From contig CALIMB010000012.1 in assembly GCA_938028665.1 (NCBI GenBank), forward strand, positions 1 through 52,561: DNA of 52,561 nucleotides. Direction: 5' to 3'. The notes under the pieces are model-generated. The model saw only the letters and a program-made list of their open reading frames with translations. It was not told the origin of the DNA and made no database searches. The DNA is from an uncultured Thermomicrobium sp. (GTDB lineage Bacteria; Chloroflexota; Chloroflexia; Thermomicrobiales; Thermomicrobiaceae). The position numbers and the translations under genes are program-made. Shown here one piece after another: positions 24,503 to 31,370 of the stretch (positions are counted from its first letter, which is position 1; each line of letters begins with the position of its first letter).

Positions 24503-24531
24503 GGACAGGCCATCCGTCCTCATGCTAAGAT
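24503..24531 (+). promoter_or_regulatory. Weak candidate promoter before the zinc-ribbon/mutM pair
   Basis: CGGACA (24502-24507) and an extended -10, TGCTAAGAT (24523-24531), are separated by about 18 nt. The -10 is good and the -35 is partial. Position, about 70 bp before the ATG at 24600, is suitable. Confidence 0.3.
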
Positions 24532-24599
24532 CGCGTTGAGCGACCGGTGCTCTCCTGAGTGCCGACCGGGTGAGGTTCTGTTCGACAGGCAGGCAGACA

Positions 24600-25016
24600 A
24601 TGGCTTCGACGAGGCCGAACAGGTCGACACCACTCCGCTGCCCACTCTGCCGTCGGGAGCTCCAGGACGTGATCGTTCGCCAGATTGGTCAAGTTACGGC
24701 CCGACTTCCTTGGCAGCTCCACGCCGGCCGCTGTCCTGAGCATGGTTGGTTTCAGGCGGAAGTGATCAGTCGCCCACCCCGCGAGATCTTCCCAGTGAAC
24801 CGACCGGGTGGGATCGCTCGCCGCGTCGTGCTGGACGGTAGAGAGTTCTACGCATTCCCGACCATGTGGAACCGTCTTGACACGCGGCAGGAGGTCGACC
24901 CCTTCGATGCCCGATTCTGGGAAATCGACTGGGAGCGATTGGGCGTCCGGCCCCCAGCCTCGACACCCGTCGTCGAAGCCCTACAGACGGTCGAGCGGAG
25001 TGGGCGTCATGCCTGA
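24600..25016 (+). CDS. Small zinc-ribbon protein upstream of mutM
   Basis: The 138-aa protein has no named family that I recognise. Near the N-terminus a CPLC pair (about residues 14-17) and a CPEHGWF segment (about 45-51) give a CxxC...CxxH zinc ribbon, followed by a region with ISRPPREIFPVN and FYAFPTMWNRLD. A GTG at 24570 is also in frame; ATG 24600 was chosen because the family-like zinc site is close to the start, but neither has a strong ribosome site. It overlaps the Fpg gene by 8 nt in another frame, so the two are likely translated together and a link to DNA repair is possible by position only. Confidence 0.7.
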   Translation: MASTRPNRSTPLRCPLCRRELQDVIVRQIGQVTARLPWQLHAGRCPEHGWFQAEVISRPPREIFPVNRPGGIARRVVLDGREFYAFPTMWNRLDTRQEVDPFDARFWEIDWERLGVRPPASTPVVEALQTVERSGRHA

Positions 25017-25917
25017 ACTTCCAGAGGTGGAAGCAGCTCGGCGGGGCATCGCCGAGCAGCTTGTCGGTCGCACGTGCATCAGCTATGAGCTGTACCGTCC
25101 ACGACTCGTCGTCGCGCCACCTGATCTGACGCTCGACGCGATCGTGGATCATCCTCTACAAGCTGTCGGCCGTTGGGGAAAGTACCTCTGGCTTATCTTC
25201 CCGCCCTGTGCGCTCCTCATACACCTGAAGCTCACAGGGCAACTCGTCGGGTGTGGAACGAGTATTCCTGGCTTCGCAGCCGGGCATCCAGTTCCCCCAT
25301 ACAATACATCGCTCCCGCATAAGTCGACCGCGTTGCGCATCGACTTCGCGCCCGACGCACACCTGTATCTGACCGACGTGCGGCACTTCGCCCGTGTCCA
25401 GCTCCTTCCACCGGCCGAACTCCCCGCGACCTTGCGTGCGTTGCGCCTTGGGCCCGATGCCGCCAGCCCGGACTTCACCCTTGAAGCCTTCCACGCTGCG
25501 CTTGCCCGCCGGCGTGGAACACGCCTCAAGGCGGCACTTCTCGACCAGCACATCGTGGCCGGACTAGGCAACATTTATGCCGACGAGAGCTTATGGGTCG
25601 CCCAGCTTCACCCCGAACGCCTGGTTATGAGTCTGACCGACGACGAGCGTACACGGCTCTACTGGGCAATCCATGAGGTGTTGAAGATCGCGGTTCCACT
25701 CGGAGGAGCAAAGATTCTGCACGGACGGGCGGTTCCCCCAGTAGGTGAGTTTCCGTACGTCCATGGCCGTGCCGGACAACCGTGCGTCCGCTGTGGAAGT
25801 CTCATTCGCAAGCGTACTGTCGCCGGACGCGGAACCTACTTCTGTGCCTGCTGCCAGTCCGCGAGCGAGCCGGCCCTCAAACCGAGCCCTGAACTCCCGG
25901 CACGTGTCGCCCCCTGA
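25009..25917 (+). CDS. mutM: Formamidopyrimidine-DNA glycosylase (Fpg/MutM)
   Basis: The 302-aa enzyme removes oxidised purines such as 8-oxoguanine and cuts the abasic site. Key elements are all visible: N-terminal MPELPEVE with Pro2 nucleophile and Glu3, LKLTGQL with catalytic Lys, the H2TH region ending in GLGNIYADE, and the C-terminal zinc finger CVRCGS ... RGTYFCACCQ with four cysteines. The ATG at 25009 has GGAG eight bases upstream and lies inside the end of the zinc-ribbon gene. A longer frame start at 24808 is not real because the enzyme must begin with MPELPE for Pro2 to be the amino-terminal nucleophile. It is convergent with the HPRT-fusion gene, with only 7 nt between stops. Confidence 0.97.
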   Translation: MPELPEVEAARRGIAEQLVGRTCISYELYRPRLVVAPPDLTLDAIVDHPLQAVGRWGKYLWLIFPPCALLIHLKLTGQLVGCGTSIPGFAAGHPVPPYNTSLPHKSTALRIDFAPDAHLYLTDVRHFARVQLLPPAELPATLRALRLGPDAASPDFTLEAFHAALARRRGTRLKAALLDQHIVAGLGNIYADESLWVAQLHPERLVMSLTDDERTRLYWAIHEVLKIAVPLGGAKILHGRAVPPVGEFPYVHGRAGQPCVRCGSLIRKRTVAGRGTYFCACCQSASEPALKPSPELPARVAP

Positions 25918-25930
25918 AACCACCTCAGGG
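25912..25930. terminator. Short hairpin spanning both convergent stop codons
   Basis: CCCTGA (25912-25917) and TCAGGG (25925-25930) form a 6-bp stem around a 7-nt loop. The stem contains the stop codon of mutM on one arm and that of the HPRT fusion on the other. No U tract follows, so its effect on termination is uncertain. Confidence 0.35.
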
Positions 25931-26875
25931 ACTCTCCTGCCGGCCGGTTACGACGTGCTGTCCGTGTCCATTCGCCTCATAGACTTCGCGCTTGAGCACG
26001 CAGATGAATGGGAGATTCCGGTACAACTCTCGATAGTCAAGACCGTAGCCCACCACGAACTCGTTCGGAATAGTGAACCCCACGTATTTGACCGGAACCG
26101 GTACAAGTCGCCGCTCCGCCTTATCCAGCAAAGCACAGACCTCAATACTTGCGGGATTTCGTTCCCGCAGCGTGCGGAGGATGAAGTCGAGTGTCAGTCC
26201 GGTGTTGACTATGTCCTCAACCAGAAGCACATGTTTGCCACTGATGTCGAGATCAAGATCCTTGCGGATCGCGACCCCTTCGCGGAGATCACGGGAAAGC
26301 TGGAGGTAATCAATCGCGAGCGGCCGCGTGATCGCTCGCGCAAGGTCAGCAAGGAAGAACGTAATCCCTTTCAGTACACCGATGAGTACCAGCGACTCCC
26401 CTGCATAATCCTCAGAGATTTGGCGGCCAAGCTCTGCGACCCGGCGTTGAATTTCGGTCGGACTCAAGAGTACCCGCTCGATCTGCTCTGGCCGGAGCGA
26501 GGTGATATCGACGGAACCATACCCGAAGCGTGACAAGAGCTCATGATAGTCCTTCCGGTAGAGCAGGACGATATTCACATGAGGGTAGAGCTCTTTGAGG
26601 CGCCGAACCTTGCGGTGCTTGCGCGTGACGAGGCTCTGCTTCATTGTGGTCAGTTCGACGTAGAGATCTTGCTCTGGGAGATAGAAGTCTGGCGTGAACT
26701 GTTCGACGACACGTCCGTCCTGCCAGCGAAGGGGAAATGAATGAGGTTCGTACTCCCAAGCAATGCGGAAGAAATCGAGAAATGCTGCGAACTCAGCCTC
26801 AGCCGGATGCGCAAAGCGTACCCGCTGCGTCCGCTCTTCCAGGGCCGCCAGCGGGCGCTGCACCTCTGCTGTCAT
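25925..26875 (-). CDS. Nuclease-like (PD-(D/E)XK) domain fused to hypoxanthine phosphoribosyltransferase
   Basis: The 316-aa protein has an N-terminal domain of about 125 residues before a full HPRT. The N-domain shows a helix with Glu26/Glu28 (PAEAEFAAFLDF), then TPDFYLPEQ with Asp63 and LYVELTTMK with Glu74 and Lys79, spaced like the PD...ExK motif of restriction-endonuclease folds. Residues about 130-300 are HPRT-like: LIGVLKGITFF, the PRPP loop VLLVEDIVNTGLTLDF (216-231) and YVGFTIPNEFVVGYGLDY. HPRT converts hypoxanthine or guanine with PRPP to the nucleotide. The ATG at 26875 follows GAGGAGGG. I do not know this fusion as a standard form. The nuclease reading is from motif order; the HPRT part is secure. 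Confidence 0.9.
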   Translation of the reverse strand: MTAEVQRPLAALEERTQRVRFAHPAEAEFAAFLDFFRIAWEYEPHSFPLRWQDGRVVEQFTPDFYLPEQDLYVELTTMKQSLVTRKHRKVRRLKELYPHVNIVLLYRKDYHELLSRFGYGSVDITSLRPEQIERVLLSPTEIQRRVAELGRQISEDYAGESLVLIGVLKGITFFLADLARAITRPLAIDYLQLSRDLREGVAIRKDLDLDISGKHVLLVEDIVNTGLTLDFILRTLRERNPASIEVCALLDKAERRLVPVPVKYVGFTIPNEFVVGYGLDYRELYRNLPFICVLKREVYEANGHGQHVVTGRQESP

Positions 26876-27169
26876 CAGCCCTCCTCATCACTGACTCTCC
26901 CGCTTCCACTTCTCCTTACCCTCCCTGCTATCAGTGTAGCACAATGGAGACTGCAAAGAGCATTCATAGTGCAGTGCCATTCCGTCACACTACTCGTACG
27001 GACGCCACGAACCCATTCCTCATCCTCTGTAGTCTCCAAAGACATCGCCCGTACCCTCACAACTCTTCCATCAGCTGTTCCCAGTCGGACCAGTGCCCAC
27101 TGGGCACGCATCCCCGTTCCTGTGCCACATTCCCCGCCTGGCTTCGCTCACACCGCTCCGCTCACCCAA
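26876..27169. other. Intergenic region, no supported gene
   Basis: The region upstream of the HPRT-fusion gene (minus) and downstream of the [2Fe-2S] gene contains a TGTAGCACAATGGAG stretch but no gene or clear promoter pair that I can support. Confidence 0.3.
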
Positions 27170-27688
27170 TTACTCCTCCATCATGAGGCCGTACCGGTGC
27201 CGCGCCTTGCTCGTCACCGTGATCCGGTCTCCGGATTCGCCAGGCTTCCGCGCGATGAACCCTCGCCGCGCTTGTTCAGCGACCCAGACTTCGTCAAAGC
27301 CGTACCGCTCCGCTAATGCAGCAAACGCCTCAACCGAGAGCGCTCCTGCTTCCACCGCTTCCCGATAGAGCTCACGCCGCCGCACTTCATCCTCAGAGTC
27401 CGGTCGCAGCAGCAGGCGCTCAACCGGACACCCACCTGATCGCAGCGAATCGATGACCTCCGGAAGGTCACTCACTTGGACGTTTCGGTAAATCCAGCCG
27501 TAGGGATACACGACGATGTTTGGCCCCAAATCACAGAGATCGATCGAATCACAGGTATTCACCATGATCTCGGCATCCATCCCCACCCGCTTCAGTTCGA
27601 GCCGCAGTCGCGCCACAACCTGCTGCGCCCCCTTCTGCGTACAGTGGTTGGCTGTGCAGACCAACACGTGCGCCCGGCACCAGTACAT
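27170..27688 (-). CDS. Thioredoxin-fold [2Fe-2S] ferredoxin-domain protein
   Basis: The 172-aa protein begins with a thioredoxin-like ferredoxin domain: HVLVCTANHC (Cys11, Cys16), then NTCDSIDLCDLGPNIVVYP (Cys46, Cys52) and GWIYRNVQ with EVIDSL. NuoE-type domains use C-x4-C and C-x3-C; here the second pair is C-x5-C, with Ser48 where the usual third cysteine would be, so Cys46 may take its place. The C-terminal 80 residues (ELYREAVEAGALSVEAFAALAERYGFDEV) are helical and unassigned. ATG 27688 follows GAAAGGA eight bases upstream; GTG at 27694 would add two residues. It is one of two iron-sulfur genes on this strand, 540 bp downstream of the FixX-like gene. Electron partner is unknown. Confidence 0.8.
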   Translation of the reverse strand: MYWCRAHVLVCTANHCTQKGAQQVVARLRLELKRVGMDAEIMVNTCDSIDLCDLGPNIVVYPYGWIYRNVQVSDLPEVIDSLRSGGCPVERLLLRPDSEDEVRRRELYREAVEAGALSVEAFAALAERYGFDEVWVAEQARRGFIARKPGESGDRITVTSKARHRYGLMMEE

Positions 27689-28228
27689 GTGCACGTCCTT
27701 TCGACCTGCAACGCTCCATCAACCTGTGCTGTTGAACACAGTGGAGCGTCCTCCACGTCTCGGAAAAGTGTAAATCTCCTGCACCTGCCTGATCTCGCTC
27801 ACCCCCGTGTTTCTCCTCTCTCCACTCCAGTACCCAGACTGCACTCGATTCTAGAGGGCTCTCAGCCTCGTTTCTCGATACCCACCTGCCCGATTCAGCC
27901 ATCACCTGCACCACGTCCGCTCCCTACAACAGCGGGGCCGAAGCGCGGCGTCCTCGGCTTTCTCGACCCGAGCGCCAAACCACGGCAGCCTGATCCCGAG
28001 ACGAGAAGCCACATTTCGTCCGGTATCCATGATCACACGCTGCTTTGTCTATACCCACGGGACAGTGATCGGCGTTCCAGGGAACTTTGATCGATAGAGA
28101 CGACAGACAGGTGACGCTCTCCTCACAACCCACAACAAAGAACGCGAGCTGATCTAGTCCTTGCGAATCACACCGATCCACCATCAGGAGCACGCTCAAC
28201 CGGTGTGTCGTCAAAACCGCTGGCACTG
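27689..28228. other. Intergenic region between two iron-sulfur genes, no supported gene
   Basis: The 540 bp hold no frame that translates to a recognisable product on either strand. I looked for remains of fixABC genes here and found none. Confidence 0.4.
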
Positions 28229-28543
28229 TCAGCCGTAGCGGTAATGGACTCCAAAACCACCCCGCGGATACGTCCAGGCGATATTCCGGAACTCGGAACA
28301 GACGATGCGGCAGGTGCCGCACTCTACACATCCTTCGTAGGAGAACTTAACTCGACCATCCGGAAGTGGTGTGTAGCACGCCGCCGGGCAGCAGACGATA
28401 CATTGCTGGCGTTCGCACTGAAGGCAGAGATCAGGATCAATGATCCAGATGTGGGCACGCTCACGGTCGATGTGGTAGGGCGTCGTGGCAAGTTTACGCT
28501 CAAGCCCGGCGCGATCCTGAATGGGATCGATCACTCGTACCAT
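28229..28543 (-). CDS. fixX: FixX-like ferredoxin (electron transfer flavoprotein:quinone oxidoreductase type)
   Basis: The 104-aa protein is a small 4Fe-4S ferredoxin of the FixX family. The second cluster motif is complete (Cys72, Cys75, Cys78, Cys82), and the first part has Cys40, Cys43, Cys48 and Cys51/52 with CP, typical of the family's altered first cluster. FixX normally works with FixA/FixB (electron-transfer flavoprotein) and FixC (quinone oxidoreductase), none of which are near. The start at 28543 follows a GGAGAGGAAGAGGG tract; a longer form from 28582 was rejected. It could still serve fix genes elsewhere. Family confidence is good; physiological partner unknown. Confidence 0.85.
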   Translation of the reverse strand: MVRVIDPIQDRAGLERKLATTPYHIDRERAHIWIIDPDLCLQCERQQCIVCCPAACYTPLPDGRVKFSYEGCVECGTCRIVCSEFRNIAWTYPRGGFGVHYRYG

Positions 28544-29254
28544 CCCTCTTCCTCTCCGCTCATGCAGAGTCTCACCCAGCAAACAGGACTTCGTGCAACC
28601 TCATGCCCAAACTTCCCGCTGCCTTATACCACACCTGCTCGTCGATCGACGACTGAAACGCGCTCTTGACAGCACCGTCTCGTCAGGGCTTCCGCGATAA
28701 AGCGCATGAGCAGAGGATCACCACCAGCCCCCCTTGCACTACTCACAGGCGGCCGAATTGCACCACCTTAATCGTCCTCATGATCCGGGGGCGAAGGGCA
28801 TCGAACAGACGAGTCTTATTCAGTCAGGCGAGGACGGGAGAACGGAAAGGCATCATAGTTCATCTCTTGGACGGCGTCCTTCCTCGGCCCTGCAAACCAG
28901 AGAACGGGAAAAATAACTAGGAGGAATCCCAGCTACTACCGCGTAAGATCTCGCTCACAGCCTCCTTCCAGCAACACTAGCACGTTCCCGGTGCTCACGG
29001 CTGCTCCACGTGAGCGCCGAACACTCGCGCAGATGCTCCACCAACACACATCCCACCCCGGTCACGCTGTCTCCAGCCTGGCGTGAGAAACACCGACTAG
29101 GGGAACACCCCTTGTTCTGAAACCGGTCGTCACTGCTCAGCCGCCTGATACCACATTACACTTGACGTCGCGCCCTCCCACAACACCTCGTCCAAGCGGT
29201 ACACTCTGCGAACCGGGGCTTTCCCGCCCCAGCGGGTGAAAGGCGGCACGATCG
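28544..29254. other. Divergent intergenic region, ends in a structured leader
   Basis: About 700 bp separate the fixX-like and LOG genes. Most of it has no recognisable content. The last 45 bp, annotated separately, form mutually exclusive hairpins over the LOG ribosome site. Confidence 0.4.
29215..29246 (+). promoter_or_regulatory. Leader with two alternative hairpins, one masking the ribosome site of the LOG gene
   Basis: Hairpin 1 pairs GGGGC (29215-29219) with GCCCC (29226-29230). Hairpin 2 pairs CTTTCCCGC (29219-29227) with GCGGG-TG-AAAG (29232-29242), nine pairs with a 2-nt bulge, and covers the AAAGGCGG ribosome site. They share bases and cannot form together, so the leader could control translation. 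No ligand or known riboswitch class was recognised. Confidence 0.4.
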
Positions 29255-29860
29255 ATGTCCAATACGGTCACTCCTCCGGAACGGATCTGTATCTTTTGCG
29301 GTTCCCGCCTCGGCAACCGGCCGATCTATCGTTTACATGCCGAGCGACTCGCCCGGCTCCTCGCCGAGCGTGGCATCGGGGTTATTTATGGTGGCGGAAG
29401 CATTGGGCTGATGGGTGTCGTTGCCGACGCCGCGCTCGAAGCAGGTGGTGAGGTGATCGGTGTCATTCCCGAGGTCCTCATGGCCCGTGAATTCGCCCAC
29501 CCGAACCTTACCCGCCTCCATATTGTCCGCACGATGCACGAGCGCAAGGCACTCATGTCAGATCTCGCCGATGGATTTGTCGCACTCCCCGGTGGCTTCG
29601 GCACGCTCGACGAACTCTTTGAGATTGTGACTTGGGCGCAGCTCGGTATCCATAGTAAACCAGTGGTGCTTCTCAACTCCGCCGACTACTATCGGCACTT
29701 ACTTGCCAGTATTCGTCACGCGGTTGAAGAGGGTTTTATTGCACCAGAGCACGCTCGGCTACTCGTGGTGACAGACGACCCCGAAGAGGCAGTCGAAGCA
29801 CTACTCACCTATCGCCCACCAATTGTCATCCCACGTTGGGTGGGACGCGAAGAGCGCTAG
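29255..29860 (+). CDS. LOG-family (TIGR00730) nucleotide phosphoribohydrolase
   Basis: The 201-aa protein is a Rossmann-like member of the LOG/TIGR00730 family. Defining motifs are ICIFCGS at the N-terminus, GVIYGGGSIGLMG, MHERKALM and PGGFGTLDELFE (from about residue 113), the latter with the catalytic Glu. LOG enzymes split nucleoside 5'-monophosphates, including cytokinin ribotides, at the N-glycosidic bond; in bacteria the natural substrate is usually unclear, and AMP or pyrimidine nucleotides are possible. Translation begins at ATG 29255 after AAAGGCGG, which lies in a possible structured leader. It is convergent with the VOC gene and overlaps it by 4 nt, sharing the CTAG sequence that contains both stop codons. 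Confidence 0.93.
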   Translation: MSNTVTPPERICIFCGSRLGNRPIYRLHAERLARLLAERGIGVIYGGGSIGLMGVVADAALEAGGEVIGVIPEVLMAREFAHPNLTRLHIVRTMHERKALMSDLADGFVALPGGFGTLDELFEIVTWAQLGIHSKPVVLLNSADYYRHLLASIRHAVEEGFIAPEHARLLVVTDDPEEAVEALLTYRPPIVIPRWVGREER

Positions 29861-30621
29861 CCCTCCAGTCGCCGTAGCTGGAACCGCGCGGCGCCAAGCA
29901 CCATCTCCGCATCGGTCCAGGCCCACAAGCGCGCCAGCACTGGACCCGGCCCGAGTCGCTCCAAGCGCTCGACGAGGAGAGAGTTTCGCTCAGCAGCGAG
30001 CCCAATGCGATGCGGACCAACTGCGAAGCGATACACCGGTACACCCAGTTCAAGATCGTGCACCAGCTGACCATCGCTCGCCGTTACTGCTCGCCACGCT
30101 TCAACCACTCGAGACAGTTCGGGTACCGCAATGAGGACCTCTGCCAGACCACGCGTTCCGTTCGCATGCTCAACCTGCCTCCCATGCGGCACACGTTCGC
30201 GGCGTGGTGTCACATCTTCGATGAGGAAAGGGGCAAGGCCGGTAAGCTCGTCCGCCGGCGTCGCCCCCTTCCAGGCGATCGTCGCTCCATCAGGCCGTCG
30301 CCGGCTTCCCTCATTGATCCGCAACTCGAGTCCGCGTGCACTGATTTGCTCCACATCACCCTCAAGGTCGTTACTCAGCAGGCAGAGGTCAACAATCCCT
30401 CCTCCCAGCTCAAGGTAGCGGTACCAGCGGTGCTCCGGCTTCGGCTCACGGAAAGCGATGAGCTCCAGGTACGACCCGTCCGCGAACCCGATCAGGGCAT
30501 TGTGGGTACCCGTCGGATGCTCACCCCCACGAACGACAGTAAACCCAGCCTTCTCATAGACACTGATAGCTTCGTCTAGATCAGACACCAGCACGACGAG
30601 ATGGTCGATCTGCAGCAGCAC
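29857..30621 (-). CDS. Glyoxalase-like (VOC superfamily, Glyoxalase_3 type) protein
   Basis: The 254-aa protein has a glyoxalase-like beta-alpha-beta pattern at both ends: N-terminal IDHLVVLVSDLDEAISVYEKAGF with His7, a GSYLELIAF strand with Glu, and a C-terminal copy containing ANGTRGLAEVLIAVPEL. The length and the shape of the second half fit the Glyoxalase_3 group, whose members have no agreed substrate. The start at 30621 is in a GGAGTTGAC context with a usable GAGAGGAG upstream. It stands alone on the minus strand, its stop overlapping the LOG stop by 4 nt. Confidence 0.8.
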   Translation of the reverse strand: MLLQIDHLVVLVSDLDEAISVYEKAGFTVVRGGEHPTGTHNALIGFADGSYLELIAFREPKPEHRWYRYLELGGGIVDLCLLSNDLEGDVEQISARGLELRINEGSRRRPDGATIAWKGATPADELTGLAPFLIEDVTPRRERVPHGRQVEHANGTRGLAEVLIAVPELSRVVEAWRAVTASDGQLVHDLELGVPVYRFAVGPHRIGLAAERNSLLVERLERLGPGPVLARLWAWTDAEMVLGAARFQLRRLEG

Positions 30622-31370
30622 AAGTCAACTCCTCTCAGGAAACCAACTTCATCGCTGCTACCGAGTGTACTCAGCTCATCCCCAGCTCGCTCGAGCGGTC
30701 CTCAGCGAGCAGTGAGGCGAGCCGAAAACTCTGTACCCCCCTTGAGGCAGGCGGTGCGACACGCATGGACGCCTGCCTTTCCCTCGCTAAACACCGTCTC
30801 AGCAACCATGGGAACGCTGCCCGGTACCGCTGCCGTAGTAACTGGTCCTCATTGCGCAGGCGGCACAGGCACTGCCCCGAATTCTGGTGACACCCGAAAG
30901 GAGGGCGAACTGGACGCCCAGTGTTGGGTGGCAGAGAACGGTGCGCCAGCCATTCGCCGAAAGTCACGCACCACCCCTGTACTCCAGCCAGCACGCGCAC
31001 TCGCCCATTCATGCTCCCACAGCCTTCGCCGCAGCTGGATCTGCCTCGACGCACCACGACCCGTGTGTCATTCCCCGCTGCCACGCTGCCCCATCTGATA
31101 TTTGCTGCTCACCGTTCTGAAGCCTTCAACCACAGACCACTGCGCATCCCATTCCTTCCTGCCGGGCATCGAACGCTACCCCTTGCCGTTACAGGATAGA
31201 CATCAGTAAACTGGCCGAAGCCGCGCCCGCGGCCCGCTTTTTCGAGGCCTCCGCGAGACGACCGACGGTTTCACGGCCGTCCCGCGGGAGCACTCGGGAC
31301 CTAGCGATCGGGTGCCCTCCAGCCGTTGCAGTCGCAGTGCTACGGTCGCCCGCACGCGAAGGGTCAGGTG
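30622..31370. other. Divergent intergenic region ending in the mrp leader
   Basis: The first 570 bp hold no recognisable gene. From about 31200 the DNA is GC-rich and hairpin-dense, annotated separately as the mrp leader. Confidence 0.4.
31213..31320 (+). promoter_or_regulatory. Structured leader of the mrp operon, possible riboswitch or attenuator
   Basis: A GCCGC-N4-GCGGC hairpin (31220-31233) is followed by CCGC and TTTTT (31238-31242), like an intrinsic terminator with an offset U tract. CCGCG at 31251-31255 could pair with its right arm instead. Further down are GACGG/CCGTC and a long hairpin at 31287-31320 (GGAG and CACTCG pairing with CGGGTG and CTCC). This arrangement ahead of a Na+/H+ antiporter operon suggests regulation by a cation, but no named riboswitch class was matched. 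Confidence 0.4.

Noticed and set aside
24808-25917. Longer 369-codon version of the Fpg frame
   Set aside because: Fpg needs Pro2 at its N-terminus, which only the ATG at 25009 gives.
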